The translations under genes and the position numbers were made by a program. The notes below the pieces were generated by a model. It made no database searches. It saw nothing but the letters and a program-made list of their open reading frames with translations, and was not told the origin of the DNA. 64,000 nt of DNA from Aquisalinus luteolus (GTDB lineage Bacteria > Pseudomonadota > Alphaproteobacteria > Caulobacterales > Parvularculaceae): positions 810,001 through 874,000 of the forward strand of contig NZ_VCJR02000001.1 in NCBI RefSeq assembly GCF_009712425.2, read 5' to 3'. Shown here piece after piece: positions 1-9,750 of the stretch (its first letter is position 1; the number at the start of each line of letters is the position of its first letter).

Positions 1-2140
<2,140 letters not shown>

Positions 2141-2274
2141 TTCTCATGCCAGTTACTATGCCGTAACTGCGTATGAAGCATTATCTCATGCGTGGCGAAC
2201 GGTCCGTTTCGACGGATCTGCCACGAGCGTCAAAGACATTATAAACTCTCGCAATTTCAAAAGCCGTTTTCGCC

Positions 2275-2393
2275 GGCCTGGTGATTATGGCGCAGGGCCC
2301 CCACCCGTTCCCATCTCGAACACGGCCGTTAAATCCTGCAGCGCCGATGGTACTACGTCTCAAGGCGTGGGAGAGTAGGTCGTCGCCAGGCCT
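2275..2393 (+). rRNA. rrf: 5S ribosomal RNA
   Basis: About 119 nt with closing helix GGCCTGG (2275-2281) pairing with CCAGGCC (2386-2392), and the 5S core CCCATCTCGAACACGG. It is the last gene of the rRNA operon. Unlike many alphaproteobacterial rrn operons, no initiator tRNA follows; a terminator comes within 40 nt. Confidence 0.95.
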
Positions 2394-2430
2394 GCAAAGA
2401 CGGCTTTTGAAAACCCTGTATCACTTCTTA

Positions 2431-2459
2431 AAAACGCCGCCCTTCGGGGCGGCGTTTTT
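2431..2459 (+). terminator. Rho-independent terminator of the rRNA operon
   Basis: Near-perfect hairpin with arms AAAACGCCGCCC and GGGCGGCGTTTT around a short CTTCGG-type loop, ending in a T run. It closes the rRNA transcription unit just after 5S. Confidence 0.9.
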
Positions 2460-2543
2460 GTTTGCGCCACTTTTATTTCCCGCCGGTTGCGGTCACACTG
2501 CCCTGACCAAATCGGTGCGATAAGGGCCGCACGCCGAAGATCC

Positions 2544-3451
2544 ATGCTCAAGATCATTGTCCATATCGGCTATTCCAAATGCGGCAGCTCCGCGATCCAG
2601 CATTATCTGTGCAGGAACCGCCGGCTTGTGTCCGGGCAAGATTCTCTTGGATATTTTGTGGTCACGAATGGCCGCCTGATACCTGACTGGCAGGTTGCGT
2701 TGAAGAACAGGGCCAGCCTGGCCGGGTACAGTGCCTCCACAGGTTCCCTTGCCGACGCCATCCTCTCGCTTGATCGTCACTATCGGGATAATCCGCAGGA
2801 CCGGTCGGTACCGATCATCTCCAATGAAAACTGGGGAAATAACATCAATATTGCCGGGCTAAGGGATCTGCCAGAGGAACTGCGGGCGCGCCTCGATCTG
2901 CATGTTCTTGCCTGGGTGCGCCCGCAGATTTCCTGGCTCCAGTCGGCATGGTGGCAATGGTTCGCCTGGCGCGAGGATCGCGCATCGATCGAGACCATAT
3001 GGAAAACCCAATGCAATACGGCAAAATGGACCACACGCCTTGAAAGGATCGCTGCGCTTGATTGCGTCAGGAGAGTGAGTGTGCGTCTGAACGATGGGCG
3101 GGACATCATCGAGGATCTTTTGACGCGCTAGATATCGACCCGTCCACATATCCGCCCGGTAGCAGGGTCAATAGCGCTCTATCCGCCAACCATGTCGCGC
3201 TCTATCGCCGCTTTCCCGGCCTGCGCCAGCCTAATGCCCCACGGATGGACCTCGTGCTGCGCCGTCTCATGCCGGGTGGCAAGGCGGCGCCCTGGGCAGT
3301 GCCGCGCCCCCTGGCTGAGAATATTGTTCGCGATATGCGCGCGGAGAATGAAGGCCTCTCACGCTGGCTCACGGAGTCGGATCGGGAGCGGATGAGGGCA
3401 GACACGCGATGGTGGGCGGCAGATGCCTATGCCCATCACTGGTCGCAATAG
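2544..3451 (+). pseudogene. sulfotransferase-like protein, frameshifted
   Basis: The first half (from ATG 2544) reads MLKIIVHIGYSKCGSSAIQ, which matches the N-terminal strand and phosphosulfate-binding loop of the sulfotransferase superfamily. Its frame stops at 3129-3131. The next frame continues directly with FDALDID, then RVNSALSANHVALYRRF and an Arg/Trp-rich end, the usual C-terminal layout for this family, and stops at 3451. The break sits at the T4 run 3118-3121: one extra T would read EDLFDALDID through. This is either a real inactivating deletion or a homopolymer sequencing error. The intact protein would be about 302 residues. An in-frame ATG at 2487 has no family support. The substrate cannot be inferred; a cell-surface glycan is plausible. 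Confidence 0.75.
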
Positions 3452-3519
3452 TTTTTTGCCTAGCTGGGGTATTGGCACGATCCGTGCACCAATAGCGGTA
3501 GTAAAGTCGGGAGATGGCC

Positions 3520-4269
3520 ATGGATGATAGAGTGCTGCGCGAGCAGGAAGCTTGGGATGAGGGGTTCGACCGGACCGGGTTTGAAGCCGTCTGGTCCCAT
3601 GCCGGCGCCTATTGGGATGATGAGGTCGATGCGCTGTTGAAGGCGGCCTTTGCTCCGCATGCAAATGGTCGTTTCCTGGAAGTCGGATCCGCAACCTGGC
3701 AGAGCTGGGTCCATCGCCTCGGCACGCCGGTCGATGAACTGGTCTGTATCAACATTTCCCAGACCGAGATCGACAATGGCCGGGCCGCGCTGAACCAGAC
3801 GTCGATCCAGCCAGACTTCCAGCTGATGGATGCTCATGAACTGGCGTTCGAGGATGAAAGTTTCGACGTCGTGTTTGGAAAGGCGATCCTTCACCATCTC
3901 GACTATGCCGTCGCTCTCGACGAGATCGCACGGGTGCTGAAGCCCGGTGGCACCATGGTTTTCATGGAACCGCTCGACTTCAACCCGGTGATGAAACTCG
4001 TCCGGCACCTGACGCCGGCACTGCGTACGCCGGATGAAAAGCCGATCGATCATCCACAGTGGAAACTGTTCGAAGAGCGATTCGACGTCACACTGCATCC
4101 GATCCAGCTCGCTTCTGCGGCCGCGAGCCCAGTCTCGCAAAAGCTGTTCAAAAACCCGCAGAACCCGTTGACACGCACAGCGTGGGAAATGGACCGTCAT
4201 TTGCGGTCCGTACCCGGCCTGCGGCTGTGGTTCCGGTCTGGCCTCATCGTCGGGAGAAAGCGCCCTTAG
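3520..4269 (+). CDS. class I SAM-dependent methyltransferase
   Basis: Cytoplasmic methyltransferase of the Methyltransf_11 type, 249 residues. Seen: motif I FLEVGSATWQSWVHRLG (a variant of the glycine-rich SAM loop), the acidic residue after LVCINIS, the motif FQLMDAHELAFEDESFDVVFG, and HHLDYAVALDEIARVLKPGG, which is characteristic of the family. ATG 3520 is preferred over ATG 3514 because GGGAG (3509-3513) lies 6 nt upstream of it but touches the earlier one. It follows the broken sulfotransferase gene by 68 nt on the same strand, so both may once have belonged to a surface-modification set, but the acceptor is unknown. Confidence 0.85.
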   Translation: MDDRVLREQEAWDEGFDRTGFEAVWSHAGAYWDDEVDALLKAAFAPHANGRFLEVGSATWQSWVHRLGTPVDELVCINISQTEIDNGRAALNQTSIQPDFQLMDAHELAFEDESFDVVFGKAILHHLDYAVALDEIARVLKPGGTMVFMEPLDFNPVMKLVRHLTPALRTPDEKPIDHPQWKLFEERFDVTLHPIQLASAAASPVSQKLFKNPQNPLTRTAWEMDRHLRSVPGLRLWFRSGLIVGRKRP

Positions 4270-4404
4270 TATCTGGGCGCTGCTAAAAAGCAGACACTCA
4301 CGACCGACTCACTCCCTGACAAATACGAGCCCTTTTTTAAGTCGTTGCATTGCCGCGGCTTTGCCGCAATCGTGCAAGACAAAAGGGAAAAGGGAGAGAG
4401 TTTC

Positions 4405-5301
4405 ATGAAAAGATTTCTGTGTCTGGCCATGCTGGCAATTGTTGCCGGCTGCGGTGATGTCGAAATGGCCTATGAAGAGGCCGCGTCGATGGATTCCGCT
4501 CCTGCCTTCGCGCCTGAAGCTGATTACGAGGCCGAGTATGCTGCTGGCAAGATGGCTGAGCCTGCGCCGACCGAGGGCGAATCGGAGCCGGTTGGTGGTC
4601 GCATGCTGGCCTATGAATACAGCGCCGAGTTACAGGTGCCGGCTGTCCGTGTCGGCCCGGTCATGAAGGCCCATATGGCCGAATGCGAATCGGCCGGCCC
4701 CGCAATCTGCCAGGTCATTTCCAGCAATCAGGGCGGGTCAGGTGAGGACTGGTCCTGGGCATCGCTGGAAATCCGCGCCGCGCGCGACTGGATGGGGGAC
4801 TTCCGCACCGGTCTTGAAAGCGACGCGAAGGACGCCAACGGCAAGCTTTCCTCCTCGTCCATGCGGGCTGAGGACCTGACCCGCACGATCACCGATACGA
4901 CAGCGCGACTCGATGCCCAGATAACCTTGCGCGACCGGCTGCTCGTGCTGCTGGAAAAGGATACCGACCAGGTCGGTGACCTATTGCAGATCGAGCGGGA
5001 ACTTGCCCGCGTTCAAGGCGAGATCGAAAGTGCGCAAAGCTATCTGCGTGTGCTGCAGGCGCGGGTGTCGATGGACAAGATGAGCCTGTCCTACCAGACC
5101 CTGCCGCAGGCGGTGTCCTCCAGCACGTTCGAGTCGCTGGGCAATGCGTTCAAGCAATTCTTTGGTGTCCTCGCCGACAGCCTCGCCACCATGGTGTTGT
5201 TCTTCGCCGCGATCCTGCCATGGCTGATTATCGGCGTGCCGGTACTGTGGCTGCTGCTGCGGATCATGCGCGGGCGACTCAATCTGCGCAAGAAAGCCTG
5301 A
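4405..5301 (+). CDS. DUF4349 lipoprotein
   Basis: 298-residue protein with a lipoprotein signal (MKRFLCLAMLAIVAGC, lipobox Cys16), an acidic low-complexity stretch, and the DUF4349 core: an extracytoplasmic domain, a helical region with DLTRTITDTTARLDAQ and VGDLLQIERELARVQGEIES that should form a coiled coil, and a C-terminal transmembrane segment (FFAAILPWLIIGVPVLWLLL) followed by a basic end. The function of DUF4349 is not established. ATG 4405 is chosen because GGGAGAG lies just upstream and it starts the signal peptide; the in-frame ATG at 4345 does not. The 5' region around 4345-4377 contains an imperfect hairpin (GCGGC-TTT-GCCGC inside TTGCA...TGCAA) of unknown role. Confidence 0.85.
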   Translation: MKRFLCLAMLAIVAGCGDVEMAYEEAASMDSAPAFAPEADYEAEYAAGKMAEPAPTEGESEPVGGRMLAYEYSAELQVPAVRVGPVMKAHMAECESAGPAICQVISSNQGGSGEDWSWASLEIRAARDWMGDFRTGLESDAKDANGKLSSSSMRAEDLTRTITDTTARLDAQITLRDRLLVLLEKDTDQVGDLLQIERELARVQGEIESAQSYLRVLQARVSMDKMSLSYQTLPQAVSSSTFESLGNAFKQFFGVLADSLATMVLFFAAILPWLIIGVPVLWLLLRIMRGRLNLRKKA

Positions 5302-5306
5302 TCGAC

Positions 5307-5334
5307 AAAAGCCGCCCCTCGGGGCGGCTTTTTT
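5307..5334 (+). terminator. Rho-independent terminator after DUF4349 gene
   Basis: Hairpin AAAAGCCGCCC-CTCG-GGGCGGCTTTT followed by more T. Being A/T flanked on both sides it can also serve the convergent SDR gene, which ends at 5344. Confidence 0.85.
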
Positions 5335-5343
5335 ATGCGGGGG

Positions 5344-6141
5344 TCAGGTGGTCGGGATGGTGCCGCCGTCGATGACCATATCCGCGCCGTGAATCGCGCC
5401 TGCGCGTTCAGATGCAAGGAAAGCGCAAAGCTCGGCAATTTCTTCCGGCATGGCTGGCCTGCCGATGGGGATGCCGCCCAGCGCATCCATGATACTCTCA
5501 CGGGCTGTCGTTTCGTCAGTACCGCCGCTTTGTGCGATGCGTTTGACCAGCTCTTCGGATGCCCCCGTCATGATCCAGCCGGGGGAGACAGTGTTCACAC
5601 GGAGACCTTTCGGGCCAAGCTCCTTTGACAGGGATTTGCTGTAGCTGGTCAGCGCGGCTTTGGCGGCGGCGTAGGCCATAGTCGACTCATGCAGCGGCAG
5701 ATGCGCCTGTATGGATGAGACGTGGACGATCGATCCGGTACCCCGTGCCACCATATCCGGCAGGAGGGCCCGATCGAGCCGTACTGCGCAAAGCAGGTTC
5801 AGGTTCAATTCCTTCTGCCAGAACTCTTCTGTCGCGGCGCTGAAGCCGCCCCCGGGTGTGGACGAGCCGCCGAGGCAGTGGATGATGATATCGGGCACGC
5901 CGAAGTCGGCCTTTATGGCGCTTGCCAGTGTCTCAATGCCTTCCGGGGACGAAAGGTCCGCCTCCACGAAAAGATCGGCTTCGAGCTTTTCATCCGGATG
6001 ACTTCGCGCGCTTGTGGCGGTCATAGCGCCAGCCTCGGCGAAACGTCTCAGGATGGCCTGGCCGGCACCCTTGGTGCCCCCGGTGACGAGAACCTTGCGG
6101 TCCTTGAATTCTTCGTGGTCGAGAGAAAATTTCCGGGTCAT
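5344..6141 (-). CDS. SDR family oxidoreductase
   Basis: Short-chain dehydrogenase/reductase, 265 residues, a normal classical SDR length. Seen: the cofactor loop TGGTKGAG (residues 20-27), the catalytic Ser in VSS (142-143), YAAAK (Tyr157, Lys161), and VNTVSPGWIMT. NAD(P)-dependent oxidoreduction of a small alcohol or ketone is expected; the substrate is unknown. ATG 6141 is used; a GTG two codons upstream (6147) is also possible. The NTF2-like gene ends 2 nt upstream, so the two are cotranscribed and probably act on the same compound. Confidence 0.88.
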   Translation of the reverse strand: MTRKFSLDHEEFKDRKVLVTGGTKGAGQAILRRFAEAGAMTATSARSHPDEKLEADLFVEADLSSPEGIETLASAIKADFGVPDIIIHCLGGSSTPGGGFSAATEEFWQKELNLNLLCAVRLDRALLPDMVARGTGSIVHVSSIQAHLPLHESTMAYAAAKAALTSYSKSLSKELGPKGLRVNTVSPGWIMTGASEELVKRIAQSGGTDETTARESIMDALGGIPIGRPAMPEEIAELCAFLASERAGAIHGADMVIDGGTIPTT

Positions 6142-6143
6142 GA

Positions 6144-6470
6144 TCACACCTTGATTTCCAAGGTATTGATTTTCTCATCGCTCAGGACAAAGAAGAAGCT
6201 GAGCGTGATTGGGCTACCCGGAAAGGTCCCGGTTACACGCGCCTTCACGGTCGGTCTGTCACTGATCTCAGAAGATGAAAGCACTTCGGCGGTCGTTGAA
6301 TATTGCTTGGCAGCGCCCTCCATCCATGCCCTTATTTCCGGAAGGCCGTTGTAGGTATTGCCTTCATCCCTGACGATGGCGTCGGGCGTGAAAGCGGTTA
6401 TGGCTGCATTGAAATCCCGTTTGTTGGTTGCCTCGAAATACTGGCGGATACTGTCATGGAGGTCAGTCAT
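6144..6470 (-). CDS. NTF2-like / SnoaL-type small protein
   Basis: 108 residues with the cone-fold pattern of the NTF2/SnoaL superfamily: an N-terminal helix (DLHDSIRQYFEATNKRDFNAAITAF), then TPDAIVRDEG, then a WMEGA helix and alternating strands (VKARVTGTFPGSPITLSFFFVL). ATG 6470 is chosen because it is preceded by AGGAGCAAACC, an excellent ribosome site; the longer frame to 6512 has none. It is the first gene of a two-gene unit with the SDR and is divergent from the HxlR regulator, a common layout for redox- or electrophile-responsive detoxification pairs. The actual ligand is unknown. Confidence 0.8.
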   Translation of the reverse strand: MTDLHDSIRQYFEATNKRDFNAAITAFTPDAIVRDEGNTYNGLPEIRAWMEGAAKQYSTTAEVLSSSEISDRPTVKARVTGTFPGSPITLSFFFVLSDEKINTLEIKV

Positions 6471-6497
6471 GGTTTGCTCCTCTTTGGCTGTTGATCT

Positions 6498-6513
6498 TGT
6501 GGTGACCTCCACA
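6498..6513. promoter_or_regulatory. inverted repeat in divergent NTF2/HxlR promoter region
   Basis: TGTGG-TGACCT-CCACA lies in the 61-bp gap between the start of the NTF2-like gene and the start of the HxlR gene. Its position is right for an operator controlling both, but it is short and could be chance. Confidence 0.35.
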
Positions 6514-6531
6514 TGGCGCTAGGCTGAATTA

Positions 6532-6939
6532 ATGACAAGTACGGACAAAAAAGTAGGGAACTTACCTGAAGGTAAGCATGAGCCGCTGACCCGCGAAACG
6601 GCAGCAGCAGGCGTTGAATCTGTACTGAAGATGCTGGAAGGACGGTGGAAACTGGTCATCCTGTTTCATCTTTTTGGCGGGCAGGTGATGCGGTTTTCCG
6701 AACTGGAACGGGCCATACCCGGTATATCCCAGAAAATGCTGATTCAGCAGCTGCGCCAGATGGAGGACGACGGCATCGTCCGCCGCATCGTCTATCCGCA
6801 GGTGCCGCCCAAGGTGGAATACCTCCTGACGGAGTGGGGACAGTCCCTTTGTCCCGTGCTCGATGCGTTGCTGAACTGGGCAGCGGCACGGCCTGAACAA
6901 GAACAGGGGGAAACGTCAGGCGATCAGCTGGGCGCGTGA
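6532..6939 (+). CDS. HxlR-family winged-helix transcriptional regulator
   Basis: 135 residues. The HxlR/DUF24 signature is clear: an N-terminal region before VLKMLEGRWKLVILFHL, then FSELERAIPGISQKMLIQQL, DGIVRRIVYPQVPPKVEYLLT and the C-terminal dimerisation helix. Members bind DNA as dimers and often sense electrophiles, quinones or aldehydes. There is no Cys in the usual sensing position near the N-terminus, so the sensing mode is uncertain. It is divergent from the NTF2-like/SDR pair, which it probably represses. A CTTACC-N4-GGTAAG palindrome lies inside its own coding region (6561-6576). The 3' end overlaps the convergent dioxygenase gene by 24 bp. Confidence 0.9.
   Translation: MTSTDKKVGNLPEGKHEPLTRETAAAGVESVLKMLEGRWKLVILFHLFGGQVMRFSELERAIPGISQKMLIQQLRQMEDDGIVRRIVYPQVPPKVEYLLTEWGQSLCPVLDALLNWAAARPEQEQGETSGDQLGA
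6561..6576. promoter_or_regulatory. CTTACC-TGAA-GGTAAG palindrome inside HxlR gene
   Basis: Perfect 6-bp arms, 30 bp into the hxlR-like coding sequence. The half site resembles the AC-rich/GT-rich dyads described for HxlR-type repressors, so intragenic autoregulation is possible. It is equally explained as coding sequence (NLPEGK). Arms of the same sequence occur upstream of the S8 protease gene (33442-33458). Confidence 0.3.
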
Positions 6940-8079
6940 TTCGTCGCGGTGCTTTTTCAGATAGCGCATGAAGGGCGTGCCGCCGGTGCCGACCTCGGTG
7001 TCGTTGCCGGCGCCGCCCTTCGACTGCTTGTTGATATAGCTGGCAGCATATTCGAGGTGCCGTGTACGGAAGGCCGCAATCTGTTCGACGATATGGTTAT
7101 AGGCGTCGCGCATCTCGCCGGGGCCGGATGCCTGTACGGTGGCGCGCACGGCTGAACGCTCGCGCACCGCATCGATGAAGCGGCGATGGGCGGGCGGGCG
7201 ATAGATGTGCAACTCATCGAGATAGCGCCGCAGCGGGTCCTGTTCATGGGTCAGGCCCAGCAGCGCATCCATCAACGGCACGATGGAAGACTGCGAGCCG
7301 GTCTGCCCACGAAAAGCCACCGGCTTTCCTTCGGTATCACCCACGCCATCATAGATCAGGCCGCCGGGCAGGGCGGGGTTGTCCTGCCAGCCATGGATAT
7401 AGGGGCGTACACGGTTGAAATAGATATAGGGGTCGCATTTCTCCGGCATGCGGTCGAACAGGGAGTTGACCTCCTGCCACACCATGCCGATCCGGCCGAG
7501 GGATGCGGTCAGCGCCGTTCCGTCTTCTTGCATTGTCTCGTCCAGCATCGCCGGGACCTCGGCGAGCGCCTTTCCGGCTGCCGCCTCGATCGCGACATGG
7601 ACGAGCACGAACCAGGCCTCGTCCTGACCGGCGAGGAAATTCTGTATCATGAACAAATTGTCGAGGGTGATCCCGGCATCCGGCTCGATCATTCCCCAAT
7701 TGTCGAGGACATAGGACGAATATGGCAGTAGCGGTTGCTGGCCCAGTGCCCTGGCGAGGTCCCAGATCGGCCGGGCGAGGCAGCGCGGCAGGGCGGCAGG
7801 CACCTCTGTCTCGCCCCAGACATAAGCCTGCACGAGGAAGGAATACCGCACCATCGCCATGCGCTTTTCGGCATCGCTCATCGTTGCCAGTGCTGCGGCC
7901 ACCGGCACTTCCGGCAATCGGTCGAGAAAAAAGCGGACCTTGTCTGTCATCAGGTAGTCGGGCAGGCAGATACCGGCATCGACGATCTCGTCAAAAGCTT
8001 CCGGCAGCACCACGTCCGGCGCATCGAAGCTGCAAAGGAAGCCTCGGTCAGGGGTAATGTCGAAATCGCTGAGCTGCAT
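6916..8079 (-). CDS. indoleamine 2,3-dioxygenase family protein
   Basis: 387-residue haem dioxygenase that would cleave the indole ring of tryptophan to N-formylkynurenine. Seen: FRGQTGSQSSIVP (residues 257-269), matching the active-site Arg/Ser loop of the family; the haem-proximal histidine in FRTRHLEYAASYI (His341); and the C-terminal glycine-rich loop GTGGTPFMRYLKKHRDE (365-380). The length is normal for IDO and the start ATG 8079 begins a typical N-terminus. It is monocistronic: no kynureninase, formamidase or TDO gene is nearby. A palindrome lies about 40 bp upstream (8117-8137). Bacterial IDOs are less common than TDO and some have poor tryptophan affinity, so the physiological substrate is not certain. 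Confidence 0.9.
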   Translation of the reverse strand: MQLSDFDITPDRGFLCSFDAPDVVLPEAFDEIVDAGICLPDYLMTDKVRFFLDRLPEVPVAAALATMSDAEKRMAMVRYSFLVQAYVWGETEVPAALPRCLARPIWDLARALGQQPLLPYSSYVLDNWGMIEPDAGITLDNLFMIQNFLAGQDEAWFVLVHVAIEAAAGKALAEVPAMLDETMQEDGTALTASLGRIGMVWQEVNSLFDRMPEKCDPYIYFNRVRPYIHGWQDNPALPGGLIYDGVGDTEGKPVAFRGQTGSQSSIVPLMDALLGLTHEQDPLRRYLDELHIYRPPAHRRFIDAVRERSAVRATVQASGPGEMRDAYNHIVEQIAAFRTRHLEYAASYINKQSKGGAGNDTEVGTGGTPFMRYLKKHRDESRAQLIA

Positions 8080-8116
8080 CGGCCTACCTCACCGGCAAGG
8101 GAATTGTTCCGTATAA

Positions 8117-8137
8117 GTGTTCCGCCAGATGGAACAC
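8117..8137 (-). promoter_or_regulatory. inverted repeat upstream of IDO gene
   Basis: GTGTTCC-N7-GGAACAC, perfect 7-bp arms, with another GTTCC half site at 8106-8110. On the minus strand TTATAC (8116-8111) directly follows and could be the -10, which puts the dyad over the -35/-10 spacer. A repressor or activator site for the dioxygenase gene is inferred. Confidence 0.5.
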
Positions 8138-8324
8138 CCGATCGTCGCGGCTGGCAAGAGGGGATCGGGACATGCTTTTTCCCCAAATCGGCATCTCCAC
8201 GTCTAAACACTTGTAAAGGTGGAGGAATTTTCGGCAAAAAAACCTCAAAAAGCCCTTGAATTCCTGATCCGGGAAGCGCATAAGGCGTGTTCCGAAGCGC
8301 CTGAACCGGCAGGCGCACTGTTGA

Positions 8325-8401
<77 letters not shown>

Positions 8402-8404
8402 ATT

Positions 8405-8440
8405 AAACGCCCCGTGCGAGAAATCGCCGGGGCGTTTTTC
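8405..8440 (+). terminator. terminator of tRNA-fMet with GAAA tetraloop
   Basis: Stem AAACGCCCCG / CGGGGCGTTT enclosing GCGA-GAAA-TCGC (a GNRA tetraloop), then TTTTTC. Nearly the same hairpin follows the flotillin gene at 12213-12245. Confidence 0.85.
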
Positions 8441-8487
8441 GTTTCGGATTTCCTATTCGACCTCTTGAAATGACGGTCTGGAAAGAT

Positions 8488-8519
8488 TATGTATGCATAT
8501 GTAAACGGATGCATACATA
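8488..8519 (+). promoter_or_regulatory. inverted repeat over the start of the RHH gene
   Basis: TATGTATGCA (8488-8497) and TGCATACATA (8510-8519) form a perfect 10-bp dyad with a 12-bp spacer; the right arm ends on the A of the preferred start codon. It is suited to an operator for a ribbon-helix-helix protein (autorepression) and, as RNA, to a hairpin covering the ribosome site. CATATG is also repeated directly at 8496-8501 and 8516-8521. Confidence 0.65.
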
Positions 8520-9070
8520 TGAAAACAACGCCGCTCTCTGTCCGCGTCAACGATGATGACGCCGCGTTCCTTGCCAGGCTGGAAATTGGCAATGCGAGGA
8601 CCCCATCTGAAAAACTGCGGGCGCTGCTCGAGGCCGAGCGCCAGCGGCAGGAAGGGCTGGGCGACAGGATACAGGCTGCAGAGGCCTTTCATGACCTTCT
8701 GCGCCAGTCGCGGCGGCAGGTTCGTCAGCTCGAGGGGGAGGCGGACCTGCGCTCCGATTTCATGCTCAAGGTGACCGAGCGTCTGCCAGAGCTTGCCGGA
8801 ACCGTCTTCGCGGGTCCCTCCGGGGCTGAAAAGGGCGGCGCAGGAAAGGGAACTGGCAAGGCTTCAGCTGATCCTGAAACGGTTTTGAAAGCTTTTGAGG
8901 CACAACTTCTGGATGAAGTATTCGCGCTGATCAGGGAAACGCTCGAGGCAGGACTGACCCGGGAAAATCGATGCTACGACCCGCAAGGGGTCAGCAAAAG
9001 GCTGGGGCCGGTTCTTGAACTTGTAGAACTCGTGAACATGTCTTTGGAAAAGAGGAAGGGAGACAAGTAA
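8519..9070 (+). CDS. ribbon-helix-helix domain protein, first gene of PspA/flotillin operon
   Basis: 183 residues. The N-terminus looks like a ribbon-helix-helix fold: strand KTTPLSVRV, helix DDDAAFLARLE, turn, helix SEKLRALLEAERQR (residues 2-43). A long helical body follows (HDLLRQSRRQVRQLEGE, then LLDEVFALIRETLEAG). RHH proteins bind DNA as dimers through the N-terminal strand, and the 10-bp inverted repeat at its own start fits autoregulation. ATG 8519 begins the RHH strand; ATG 8489 would add ten residues from within the palindrome. Neither has a strong Shine-Dalgarno. Its stop overlaps the pspA start (TAATG), so it is translationally coupled to the membrane-stress genes. The call rests on pattern, not on a database match. 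Confidence 0.7.
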   Translation: MKTTPLSVRVNDDDAAFLARLEIGNARTPSEKLRALLEAERQRQEGLGDRIQAAEAFHDLLRQSRRQVRQLEGEADLRSDFMLKVTERLPELAGTVFAGPSGAEKGGAGKGTGKASADPETVLKAFEAQLLDEVFALIRETLEAGLTRENRCYDPQGVSKRLGPVLELVELVNMSLEKRKGDK

Positions 9071-9750
9071 TGGCTGAAGGATTGGTGAACCGCGTCAAGC
9101 GGTTGGTGTCGGGCAGTGTCAACTCGATTGTTGATGCCGTGGAGAATACCGCGCCGGAAACGGTCATGAAGGAAGCGATCCGCGAGATCGACCGGGCGAT
9201 CGACGATGTGCGCGATGAGCTGGGTGTCGTCATCGCCAACAAGCATCACGCCAACAAGCGGCTGATGGAATCGACCGCCAAGCATGAAGAGCTGGGCGAA
9301 AAGATCCGGATGGCCGTCGATGAGGGCCGGGACGACCTGGCAGAGGCAGCCATCTCCCGCCAGATCGACCTGGAGGCGCAGATGCCGGTGCTGGAAGAGG
9401 CGTTGAAGGATGCCGCCGAACAGCAGGCAGAGCTTGAAAGCTATATCGCAGCCCTGAGCGGCCGCCGCGGCGAGATGGAAGAGGATCTGGAAACTTTCAT
9501 CGCGTCCCGACCGAAGGATGGCGCCACGGCCACCGGCGGCGCAACGCCCTCGAAGGACGGGCCTGACCGGCGCGCAGAGAATGCCGAAACGGCTTTCAAC
9601 CGGGCGCTGAAAGGGGCGACAGGCATTGGCGGCACCAAGGGTGCCGATGCGCAGACGGCAGCCAAGCTCGCCGAGCTTGAAAAGATCGCCCGTTCGAACC
9701 GGGTGCAGGAACGCCTTGCCGCAGTCAAGGCAGTCAAATCGGCTGACTGA
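9070..9750 (+). CDS. pspA: PspA/IM30 family protein
   Basis: 226-residue helical protein of the PspA/Vipp1 (ESCRT-III-like) family, which binds stressed inner membranes and counters proton leakage. Seen: an amphipathic N-terminal helix (GLVNRVKRLVSGSVNSIVDAVENTAPETVMKEAIREID), then long coiled-coil helices (e.g. LVVANKHHANKRLMES-like segment and LEEALKDAAEQQAELESYIA), a Gly/Ala/Pro linker around residues 145-160 and a C-terminal helix. GGGAGA precedes ATG 9070; the start overlaps the RHH stop and the stop overlaps the next start (TGATG). No PspF, PspB or PspC is present, so regulation is probably by the RHH protein, not by a sigma-54 activator. Confidence 0.88.
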   Translation: MAEGLVNRVKRLVSGSVNSIVDAVENTAPETVMKEAIREIDRAIDDVRDELGVVIANKHHANKRLMESTAKHEELGEKIRMAVDEGRDDLAEAAISRQIDLEAQMPVLEEALKDAAEQQAELESYIAALSGRRGEMEEDLETFIASRPKDGATATGGATPSKDGPDRRAENAETAFNRALKGATGIGGTKGADAQTAAKLAELEKIARSNRVQERLAAVKAVKSAD

